Program-made: the position numbers and the translations under genes
DNA from: RGIG3009 sp045590415
GTDB taxonomy: Bacteria > Bacillota > Clostridia > Oscillospirales > Acutalibacteraceae
DNA length: 11,720 bases
Reading direction: 5' to 3'
Assembly (NCBI GenBank): GCA_045590415.1
Contig: JAZNRA010000013.1
Span: 1-11,720, forward strand
Shown: positions 6,887 to 11,720 of the stretch, one piece after another
Position numbering within the stretch: position 1 is the first letter of the stretch
Layout of the letters: every line of letters begins with the position of its first letter
Notes under the pieces: generated by a model
Told to the model about the DNA's origin: nothing
What the model saw: only the letters and a program-made list of their open reading frames with translations
Databases searched by the model: none

Positions 6887-8472
6887 CAATTACCCCCGAA
6901 CGCCGCGAATCGGTCAACGTCAAGCGCGTTTATACGCGATTCCGCGGCAATACGTTTAAGCTCCGCGTCTGCCTGTTCCTCGGTCATGCCGAGCGTCGTT
7001 GTCATAACAGTGCGTTTGGATTTAAGCCCGTTACTGAGCAGCAGTATGTCGCGGTCTATCTGCGACGCTTTGTCCTCAATTACGCTGTCATCCCAATAAA
7101 CACTGCACTCATAGCCGCTGTCAATATCGCCGCCGAACCACGACGCGACCTTTTCGCCCTCAAAGTCAAGGTCGTAAAGAACCGCTATGCGGAATATATT
7201 GCGAACCAGTGCACGTATCGCCGGTTCGATGCAGTTCTGACACGATTTTACTGTTTTGTACGTTTTGGAGTTTTCGGTAATAACTTCGGTCGCCGTTTTG
7301 ATGCCGTTCTTTACGTCAAACGAAAACGTCGACGCAGAGAAGCCGAGCTGCAGGCACAACACCGCAAGAAACGCATTAAGTGCCGCGACGTGTTCCTCGA
7401 CCCTCAGTTCAACCGAATTATCACTTATTTTAAGCTCGTTACGGTCGTCTGACGACAACGCTTCATACGTTTCGTCGGAAGCGTCGAAATAACGGAGCGA
7501 CGTGCCTGTGTCCATGTCTACTACATGGCGTATCGCGCTTGCCGGCACGATGATCCGCTTCTTACCGAGCCGGAACTCACGCACAAAGCTGTCATAACAG
7601 ATATCGAGCGCGTGAAGCGTTTCAAGCGCATTGCCGTAAACTGACACGCCGAGCGGCGAATTGTCGTCGAGGTTGTTGGCGATCGGTGTCCGCGCATACG
7701 AAAACAGCGGAGAATCAAGCCCCTCGATGATCGTTTCGGGTTCAAGTTCGGGGTATATTTCCGAAAGCGGATATCTGTAACCGAGTATGTCCTGCGGCTC
7801 GTTCTTTTTGTTGCACATGTCTGCGCGGTATAACTCGTTGATTATCGCGTACGACGTGCCGCGCTGTCTGTGCCATTCAAGCCGCGTAAAATAAAAACCG
7901 TCCTTTGCCTGCCGCGAAATAAACACGCCGTCAAAAACACGCGCGTTGTCCCACGACACCGGGACAAACTGGTCGGCCATCGCATAACCCAGCTTCACGC
8001 CCTTGTCGCTGTCGTGCCACACCTTAAGCGTAAGACCGCCGAGTGCGAGCATCTGTTCAATGCTCTCCTGCATCTTCACGCCGAAATTATTGCCTGAAAG
8101 CACACTGTCGATAAATCGCTGTGCCTTGTCTTCCGGCTCATTTTCGGTCGGTGTAAATTCGGTGAGATTTACATTAACGCGGCACTGCTCAGACCATATA
8201 AGCCCGGCAAGCTCGGCACACACAGCTTTTGAAAGGTTCATGCGGTACATCTGCCGTTTATTGCTCGGGTCCGCTACGGTCGGCGCGCCGATCATATGCC
8301 ACTTATCGTAAAAGCCGCGGTAAAGCCGTTTCCAGATTAAAATACCGTCATTGTAAAATTCGCGAAACGGCGGTACGCCGTCAAGCTCGAATATGTCGCG
8401 GAACTCCCGCGCCGCCTTGGTATCCGCGCCCATCTTCATAAACACCCCTTTGACTTTATCTATAAATTTCAT
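6886..8472 (-). CDS. Phage portal protein (A118/SPP1 gp6-like family)
   Basis: A 528-residue protein that should form the dodecameric portal, the DNA entry pore at one capsid vertex. Its N-terminal part (WKRLYRGFYDKWH and RMNLSKAVCAELAGLIWSEQC, about 47-95) is typical of the A118-family portal, as are the PLGVSVYGNALETLHALDICYDS stretch in the middle and the CLQLGFSASTFSFDVKNGIKTATEVI part at about 390-415. The length is usual for the family. The ATG at 8470-8472 overlaps the large terminase stop (ATGA), and its end overlaps the minor capsid start, so the three genes are translationally coupled. A terminase-portal-minor capsid order supports the call. Confidence 0.92.
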   Translation of the reverse strand: MKFIDKVKGVFMKMGADTKAAREFRDIFELDGVPPFREFYNDGILIWKRLYRGFYDKWHMIGAPTVADPSNKRQMYRMNLSKAVCAELAGLIWSEQCRVNVNLTEFTPTENEPEDKAQRFIDSVLSGNNFGVKMQESIEQMLALGGLTLKVWHDSDKGVKLGYAMADQFVPVSWDNARVFDGVFISRQAKDGFYFTRLEWHRQRGTSYAIINELYRADMCNKKNEPQDILGYRYPLSEIYPELEPETIIEGLDSPLFSYARTPIANNLDDNSPLGVSVYGNALETLHALDICYDSFVREFRLGKKRIIVPASAIRHVVDMDTGTSLRYFDASDETYEALSSDDRNELKISDNSVELRVEEHVAALNAFLAVLCLQLGFSASTFSFDVKNGIKTATEVITENSKTYKTVKSCQNCIEPAIRALVRNIFRIAVLYDLDFEGEKVASWFGGDIDSGYECSVYWDDSVIEDKASQIDRDILLLSNGLKSKRTVMTTTLGMTEEQADAELKRIAAESRINALDVDRFAAFGGN

Positions 8473-9686
8473 CGTGCAATTAAATCCTTGATATATCGTT
8501 CATACGCATATTCGGCAGCGTCGAGACTGTCGATGTTCGTCGTGCCGTTGTCGAGCCGCACGTCCTCGGTCTCGTACTTTGAATCCCACAGTGCCGAGCG
8601 GTATGCATCGATCGTACGTTCACACCTCCGCATGATTTTAAATCGGCCGGCGCCCATCAGACGCGCAGCACAGCGAATGCGGTCGTTGACTTCATGTTTC
8701 CGCGCATTGCCGATATTTACGCCGATATGGGCTTTTGCCGCCGCCGAACGAAGCCCACCAATGAGCGTTTGTTCCGCACTGTCACACCAAACGTCCGCCA
8801 CGATCCAGCGATCCTGACACCGCCGTACAAATTCGACGAAACGTTCCTCGAGCTTTTCCGGGGTCAGCGCCGACTTTTCATAAAATTCGTCGAGCACCAC
8901 GAGATCCTGCATACCGCGAGTAAAGCCGACGCATGAAAAAGCGTGCGCCGACGTGCCGCCGCCGAAGTCTACCCCGATGGTAACGCACATCACCGGCGGT
9001 GCTTCGTCGATGATGAACCGCTCCGCATCATCCGCAAACGCACGGTAAACAACGCCCTCGGCAGCCATCCACTGCCCGAGTATGTAGCGGTTATAATAAA
9101 CAGTGCCGTCGTATTCGCGTTTAAGGTTATTGACAAACTCGGCCGGCAGAAACGGATTATCATCAATCGTGTAAGCCTGCGCATACACATCCGCGCCGCT
9201 GTCAATAAACTTTTTGAACCAGTGCGAAGGTCCTTCCGGGTTGCAAGTGCCGTCGAAAATGCTGTCGGGCTTATCCAGACGGCTTTTGAGCATCGTGAAA
9301 ACTTCCTCGTTCCACGTCGTGACTTCATCGCCGTAGCAGTAAACAACCGATGCACCGCGAATACGGTTGACCTGCCGCACATTGTCCGCTCCGAGGCAGT
9401 AAACTTTTTCGCCGAACAACGTAGCCGTGTTATCGCTCCGAATCGGCGACACGAGCGAAGTACCCCAACGTTCCGTCAGAGGATCAATAATATTCCGCGT
9501 AAGTGTGCCTTTAGTCGCACCGAGAAGCAGCCGCAGCCCGGGCTTGCCGTGTGTCTGCCTCAGTCGATACGGAATGGTAAACGCGATATCCATAAACGTT
9601 TTTCCCGAACGTGTCGCGCCGGTTTTGACATTCCAACGGTGTGTGGCGTTGTTTATGTACTCGCACTGCATCGGGCTGAGCGTCAT
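8469..9686 (-). CDS. Terminase large subunit (ATPase/nuclease)
   Basis: A 405-residue DNA packaging motor. The N-terminal ATPase has a Walker A motif, GATRSGKT at residues 23-30. A Walker B-type motif follows at VVYCYGDE, residues 114-121, with the acidic pair at 120-121. The coupling-type TCNPEGP motif is at about 147-153. The C-terminal RNase H-like nuclease has a first Asp in IGVDFGG (residue 240), a second in VADVWCDSAEQ (298 or 302), and a third in DSLDAAEYA (about 389). The gene belongs to the PBSX/Terminase_3-like group by general likeness. The ATG at 9684-9686 overlaps the small subunit stop by four bases (ATGA). All key residues look intact. Confidence 0.95.
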   Translation of the reverse strand: MTLSPMQCEYINNATHRWNVKTGATRSGKTFMDIAFTIPYRLRQTHGKPGLRLLLGATKGTLTRNIIDPLTERWGTSLVSPIRSDNTATLFGEKVYCLGADNVRQVNRIRGASVVYCYGDEVTTWNEEVFTMLKSRLDKPDSIFDGTCNPEGPSHWFKKFIDSGADVYAQAYTIDDNPFLPAEFVNNLKREYDGTVYYNRYILGQWMAAEGVVYRAFADDAERFIIDEAPPVMCVTIGVDFGGGTSAHAFSCVGFTRGMQDLVVLDEFYEKSALTPEKLEERFVEFVRRCQDRWIVADVWCDSAEQTLIGGLRSAAAKAHIGVNIGNARKHEVNDRIRCAARLMGAGRFKIMRRCERTIDAYRSALWDSKYETEDVRLDNGTTNIDSLDAAEYAYERYIKDLIAR

Positions 9687-10048
9687 GCCTTGCTCGCCTC
9701 GCTCTTGATCGCACCGAGGATCGCATCGAGCTTTTCGGTGTCGCCGTCGTCCTGAACCTTGTCATTCCAGCCGAAGTTACAGCGCAGTGAAAATTCCGCG
9801 CCGCGCTGACCGTCACGGTCGTATAACCGCGATTCCGTGTAATCCTCGCACCGCAGTTTCGCTTTTGATATCGTGTCCAAAAATGCCTTGTTTTTGTGCT
9901 TGTAGTTGATCAGCGACTGACGCGAAGTAAAACCGAGATGCAGAGCAAGCCCGGACAATGTTACGGGTTTGTCGCCGCGTTCGATGAAATATTCGTCAAT
10001 AGCCGCCTGCATCTCTGCCGCCGTTTTATATCGTGGCGTTCCTGCCAT
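9683..10048 (-). CDS. Terminase small subunit (DNA-packaging protein gp3-like)
   Basis: A 121-residue protein that should recognise the phage DNA and recruit the large terminase. It begins with TPRYKTAAEMQAAIDEYFIERG (helical) and carries a helix-turn-helix-like segment at about residues 29-50 (VTLSGLALHLGFTSRQSLINY). It continues through a basic helix to the conserved AEFSLRCNFGWNDK (about 84-97), typical of the gp3-type small terminases. The ATG at 10046-10048 has a full AGGAGGT site at 10055-10061. It is the first gene of the late operon. Upstream lie a leader hairpin and a putative promoter. Confidence 0.9.
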   Translation of the reverse strand: MAGTPRYKTAAEMQAAIDEYFIERGDKPVTLSGLALHLGFTSRQSLINYKHKNKAFLDTISKAKLRCEDYTESRLYDRDGQRGAEFSLRCNFGWNDKVQDDGDTEKLDAILGAIKSEASKA

Positions 10049-10061
10049 TCCTGCACCTCCT

Positions 10062-10101
10062 CAAAAATAGAAACAGCAGAGGACGGTTTCCGCTCTCTGC
10101 T
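10062..10101 (-). promoter_or_regulatory. Leader hairpin upstream of small terminase (possible attenuator)
   Basis: On the minus strand AGCAGAG (10101-10095) pairs with CTCTGCT (10081-10075). A smaller inner CGG/CCG pairing sits around an AAA loop, separated by a mismatch and a G-T pair. The U-rich stretch GTTTCTATTTTT follows before the AGGAGGT site. This resembles a weak terminator or a structure that regulates the late transcript. The T-tract is broken by C and A, so termination is likely to be partial at best. Confidence 0.5.
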
Positions 10102-10117
10102 ATTCTTTCATGATACT

Positions 10118-10150
10118 ATTATAACACATATCGATCGAACAGAACGAACA
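10118..10150 (-). promoter_or_regulatory. Putative late-operon promoter with tandem TGTTCG motifs
   Basis: On the minus strand a perfect TATAAT lies at 10123-10118. At 17-base spacing the -35 region (10146-10141, CGTTCT) is poor. Two direct copies of TGTTCG (10150-10145 and 10141-10136), nine bases apart, flank and overlap this -35 region. A weak -35 with repeats over it is the usual look of an activator-dependent promoter. The DUF1492/RinA-type regulator encoded next door is the obvious candidate activator, by inference. Transcription would begin near 10111 and give a leader of about 60 bases. Confidence 0.6.
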
Positions 10151-10175
10151 AGTTTATCAATCCAAAAAATAAAAA

Positions 10176-10189
10176 GCTTTTGCAAAAGC
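10176..10189. promoter_or_regulatory. 14-bp perfect palindrome next to the plus-strand promoter (operator candidate)
   Basis: GCTTTTGCAAAAGC is its own reverse complement. It ends two bases before the TTGACA box of the plus-strand promoter and lies between the two divergent promoters. It overlaps a second, shorter palindrome (AAAAGCTTTT). Its place fits an operator for a dimeric repressor or activator, but no bound protein can be named. Confidence 0.45.
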
Positions 10190-10191
10190 AC

Positions 10192-10220
10192 TTGACAAAC
10201 AATAAAAAACATGATACAAT
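10192..10220 (+). promoter_or_regulatory. Sigma-70-type promoter of the CRISPR-like small RNA
   Basis: A perfect TTGACA (10192-10197), a 17-base spacer and TACAAT (10215-10220, one mismatch to consensus) lie in an A/T-rich stretch. The predicted transcription start is about 10227, some 13 bases before the first repeat. It points opposite to all the protein genes, and its near-consensus form suggests transcription by host polymerase without a phage factor, thus also in a lysogen. Confidence 0.85.
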
Positions 10221-10239
10221 AAACCCATAACGCAGAACC

Positions 10240-10267
10240 GTTGCCCCACAAACGTGGGGATGAACCG
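10240..10267 (+). repeat. CRISPR-like repeat 1, intact
   Basis: A 28-base unit with stem CCCCAC/GTGGGG (10244-10249 and 10254-10259), loop AAAC, and the handle ATGAACCG (10260-10267). These are the parts recognised and left by Cas6e in type I-E systems. Confidence 0.8.
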
Positions 10268-10300
10268 ATAACACTTATGTGTTTACTGCTTTGGTTCTGC

Positions 10301-10329
10301 AACAGCCCCACAAACGTGGGGACGAAACA
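10301..10329 (+). repeat. CRISPR-like repeat 2, handle degenerate
   Basis: The hairpin core is identical to repeat 1 (stem 10306-10311 with 10316-10321, loop AAAC). The following eight bases, ACGAAACA, match ATGAACCG at only five positions, and the three bases 5' of the core are ACA instead of GTT. Confidence 0.75.
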
Positions 10330-10333
10330 AAAA

Positions 10334-10361
10334 CCCCGACGCGAATCGGGGCTTTTTCTTT
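10334..10361. terminator. Bidirectional intrinsic terminator
   Basis: CCCCGA (10334-10339) and TCGGGG (10346-10351) form a 6-bp stem with a six-base loop. On the plus strand CTTTTTCTTT follows (10352-10361), ending the small RNA. On the minus strand the same stem is followed by TTTTTGTTT (10333-10325), ending the regulator's transcript. It thus separates the early unit from the small RNA gene and the late promoter. Confidence 0.88.
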
Positions 10362-10383
10362 GTCATAAACGTCACCGGTGCAA

Positions 10384-10800
10384 TCAAGCTGTGCGGGCGT
10401 TATTATCATTTTCCGATTTTAAATATCTGTTATGCGCCATACGTACACTGTCAGCCGTATTATTGCCGCCGATAACCTCCGCCACCGCCTGCCAGCTTTT
10501 GCCGTCAACGTACCGCGCCCGGATGATCTGCCGAATAAAGCTGTCATCAATGTCAGCTATATATCGCATCAGCCGATTGTATTCAACCACAGCAAGCCGC
10601 TGTGTGTTCTGGATGACCTGCCGCGAATCAGCAATAGCCGCCGCGATAGCTGTTTTATCGGAAATAGTCCCGGCGTGCGGCAGTCCGGAAATGGTCGATG
10701 TAGTAGAGGTTGCCGCGGCTTCGAGCTGCGCCAGCCGTGCACATTCGCGGTCAATCTCGCGGTTGAGGTAATAAAGTTGTGACAATTCGCGTTTGGTCAT
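10384..10800 (-). CDS. DUF1492 / RinA-ArpU-type phage transcriptional regulator
   Basis: A 138-residue protein with the family layout. The N-terminal helix is ELSQLYYLNREIDRECARL (about residues 5-23), followed by a linker and the SGLPHAGTISDKT segment (about 38-50). A second helix follows. The C-terminal sigma-70 region 4-like helix-turn-helix is at about 86-127 (SFIRQIIRARYVDGKSWQAV ... NNTADSVRMAHNRYLK). Such proteins activate late genes in phages of Firmicutes and lie just before the terminase genes, as here. The ATG at 10798-10800 is chosen because AAAGGGTG lies six bases upstream. A start at 10911 would overlap the MazG-like gene by 85 bases. The late promoter with tandem TGTTCG motifs downstream may be its target (inference). 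Confidence 0.88.
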   Translation of the reverse strand: MTKRELSQLYYLNREIDRECARLAQLEAAATSTTSTISGLPHAGTISDKTAIAAAIADSRQVIQNTQRLAVVEYNRLMRYIADIDDSFIRQIIRARYVDGKSWQAVAEVIGGNNTADSVRMAHNRYLKSENDNNARTA

Positions 10801-10826
10801 TGTTTCACCCTTTCTTGTGGTTGCGG

Positions 10827-11360
10827 TTACATCCTTTTCCCGTGCCGCCACGGCCGCGTGGCATTGTACGCGCATTTGCGATCGATGATAGCGTCGAGGT
10901 CGATGTTGCACAGCTCAGCACGTGCGTAAATGCATATCACTGCCGTAAGCAACTCAATAGCATTATGCTCGGATTTATTGGCTCGATATTCCGACACGAA
11001 ACCGTGAAGCATAGCAGAGAATTCCGCAAAACTCAGATTGGGTTCATCTACTACCGCTTGGCGTATATCGCTACAGTACTCGATAAATTCACTTTCATCG
11101 GAGTGCAATTCAGCTTCCATCGCGCCGAACAGATCACCGATACGTATCACCACATCCGCAAGCTCGACCCACACTCCCTCGGGTTTACCGTCCACGACGT
11201 ACTCATCCGGCTCACCGTTGCGCCATGCGGAGAACGCCTCGGATATTTCCTCGTGAATCAGTGCGCAGTATTCGCCGAATGTCGGCTCGCTGCCCGGCTT
11301 CCAGAATCCGTGGGCGACGGCGTTTGCGTGAATCGCGGCTATTTTTTCGTTAGTCAGCAT
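10827..11360 (-). CDS. MazG-like nucleotide pyrophosphohydrolase
   Basis: A 177-residue all-alpha NTP pyrophosphatase-type protein. The metal-binding signature is HEEISEA (EExxE at about residues 37-41) followed by ELADVVIRIGD (ExxD at 66-69). The C-terminal KCAYNATRPWRHGKRM has the 'YN..R..rHGK' motif that ends many phage MazG-like proteins. These enzymes hydrolyse (d)NTPs to NMP and pyrophosphate. In phages they are thought to clean or shift nucleotide pools or to influence the host stress response. The ATG at 11358-11360 has GAGGG about eight bases upstream and overlaps the preceding gene by 11 bases. The second half of the domain (about 85-160) is less conserved to my eye, so the exact substrate is open. 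Confidence 0.85.
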   Translation of the reverse strand: MLTNEKIAAIHANAVAHGFWKPGSEPTFGEYCALIHEEISEAFSAWRNGEPDEYVVDGKPEGVWVELADVVIRIGDLFGAMEAELHSDESEFIEYCSDIRQAVVDEPNLSFAEFSAMLHGFVSEYRANKSEHNAIELLTAVICIYARAELCNIDLDAIIDRKCAYNATRPWRHGKRM

Positions 11361-11715
11361 TATTTTCCCTCGCTTTCAATGCGGCTTCGGCGGCGTCACG
11401 GGTGAGGAATACGGTTTTGCCAAACACAAATGTTTTATTGAAATCCTTGTGATTCCTTAATAACACTTTAACGCTTCGTGATGTCACGCCGACCATTTGC
11501 GCTTTGCCTTCGATGATTGCAATAGGTTTACCTCCGTACTTTTCAATCGCCCACAACGTCTGTCCAGTCTTAACGGGTAACACGATTGCATCCACCGTGG
11601 GCGCATTGTCGATATCCTCGGCCGCCACACCGTAAACCGGCACAGCGTCACCGTACTCGTCGTTAAACTCGGCGAGTTTCCTTATTTCGAGCTTGTCTGC
11701 GTCAATCAGTCGCAT
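11350..11715 (-). CDS. Small phage hypothetical protein (MRLIDADKL family)
   Basis: A 121-residue protein of unknown function. The N-terminal MRLIDADKL and the following IDNAPTVDAIVLP (about residues 36-48) are seen in many small proteins of clostridial phages. The C-terminal FGKTVFLTRDAAEAALKA (about 98-115) is also a recurrent phage motif. No membrane segment or catalytic motif is seen. The middle (VKTGQTLWAIEKYGGKPIAIIEGKAQMVGV) looks like a small beta-rich domain. The ATG is only five bases from the window edge, so its ribosome binding site cannot be judged. It overlaps the MazG-like gene, so the two are likely co-expressed. Confidence 0.78.
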   Translation of the reverse strand: MRLIDADKLEIRKLAEFNDEYGDAVPVYGVAAEDIDNAPTVDAIVLPVKTGQTLWAIEKYGGKPIAIIEGKAQMVGVTSRSVKVLLRNHKDFNKTFVFGKTVFLTRDAAEAALKARENNAD

Positions 11716-11720
11716 TGCTC

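Larger units (their letters stand above)
10240..10329 (+). CRISPR. Minimal type I-E-like array: two repeats, one 33-base spacer
   Basis: Repeat 1 (10240-10267) has the full type I-E layout: CCCCAC, loop AAAC, GTGGGG, then the 8-base handle ATGAACCG. Repeat 2 (about 10301-10329) shares an identical 18-base core, GCCCCACAAACGTGGGGA (10305-10322), but has a changed handle (ACGAAACA) and changed 5' flank, like a degenerate terminal repeat. The cores are 62 bases apart, matching a 29-base repeat plus a 33-base spacer (10268-10300). No cas gene is present in the window, so any processing would need host Cas proteins. With only two repeats and internal pairing in the spacer, a structured mimic is as likely as a working array. 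Confidence 0.72.
10227..10361 (+). ncRNA. Predicted CRISPR-like small RNA with own promoter and terminator
   Basis: A transcript of about 130 nt is bounded by a strong promoter (10192-10220) and an intrinsic terminator. Predicted pairings are GCAGAACC (10233-10240) with GGTTCTGC (10293-10300), repeat hairpin 1 (10244-10259), AACAC with GTGTT (10270-10283), repeat hairpin 2 (10306-10321) and the terminator stem. The two repeat hairpins have the 6-bp stem and tetraloop of type I-E CRISPR repeats, in the same orientation as the promoter. If a host Cas6e cut at the base of each hairpin, it would release a 62-nt RNA (10260-10321) with an ATGAACCG handle, close to the 61-nt size of type I-E crRNAs. 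It could act as a phage crRNA, an RNA anti-CRISPR, or a regulatory RNA. Confidence 0.75.
10049..10383. other. Non-coding regulatory region with divergent promoters and a small RNA gene
   Basis: This 335-base gap holds no credible protein gene. From left to right it contains the small terminase ribosome binding site and leader hairpin, a minus-strand promoter, an A/T-rich stretch with a 14-bp palindrome, a plus-strand sigma-70 promoter, two CRISPR-like repeats around a 33-base spacer, and a bidirectional terminator. Open frames that cross the repeats give peptides such as PHKRGDEP (plus) and SSPRLWG (minus), which are simply translations of type I-E-like repeats. Confidence 0.85.

Noticed and set aside
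8943..9755. Long plus-strand open frame (270 codons) opposite the large terminase gene
   Set aside because: It overlaps the intact terminase with its Walker and nuclease motifs; composition is that of a shadow frame.
10131..10138. TCGATCGA palindrome in the late promoter spacer
   Set aside because: An 8-bp palindrome is too short to claim as an operator; the tandem TGTTCG motifs explain this area better.
10268..10300. Spacer targeting a sequence elsewhere in this window
   Set aside because: By eye I found no match beyond very short words; only the pairing with the RNA's own leader is clear. A proper search outside the window was not possible.
10801..10911. Longer N-terminus for the DUF1492 regulator starting at 10911
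   Set aside because: It would overlap the MazG-like gene by 85 bases. The start at 10800 has a good ribosome binding site and gives the family's normal N-terminus.

Overview
This window is the left-transcribed packaging, head and tail module of a tailed temperate-type phage or prophage. It looks like a siphovirus with A118-like gene order, from a Gram-positive, probably gut Clostridia (Oscillospiraceae/Ruminococcaceae-like) host. The host guess is inference. It rests on strong AGGAGG-type ribosome binding sites, several GTG starts, a DUF1492/RinA-type late regulator, and head and tail protein families typical of Firmicutes phages. No integrase, lysis or cas gene is present. All recognised protein genes lie on the minus strand and are read from right to left.

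The right part (11715 to 10384) is the end of an early or middle region. It holds a small phage hypothetical (MRLIDADKL family), a MazG-like nucleotide pyrophosphohydrolase, and a DUF1492/RinA-ArpU-type regulator. This unit ends at a bidirectional intrinsic terminator (10334-10361). A minus-strand promoter near 10118-10146 then starts the late operon: small terminase, large terminase, portal, minor capsid, scaffold, major capsid, four head-tail connector/completion proteins, major tail protein, an internal intrinsic terminator (2053-2080), tail assembly chaperone, Gp15-family protein, and a tape measure protein that runs off the left edge. Most late genes overlap by 1-4 bases or are separated by a few bases.

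The unusual element is the 335-base non-coding gap between the regulator and the small terminase (10049-10383). On the plus strand, opposite to every gene, there is a near-ideal sigma-70 promoter (TTGACA, 17 bases, TACAAT). About 20 bases downstream of its -10 box is a type I-E-like CRISPR repeat, with a 6-bp stem, an AAAC tetraloop and an ATGAACCG 5' handle. A 33-base spacer-like segment follows, then a second repeat whose 18-base Cas6e-type hairpin core is identical but whose flanks have diverged, and then an intrinsic terminator. The predicted transcript is about 130 nt. With no cas genes here, the simplest readings are a phage-borne mini-CRISPR array that uses host Cas proteins, or an RNA anti-CRISPR (Racr-like) decoy that titrates the host Cas6e/Cascade. 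The spacer folds on itself and its 3' end pairs with the leader, which favours a structural or decoy role, but this is inference.

The intergenic gap also holds a 14-bp perfect palindrome directly upstream of the plus-strand -35, tandem TGTTCG motifs over the -35 region of the late promoter, and a leader hairpin upstream of the small terminase gene.
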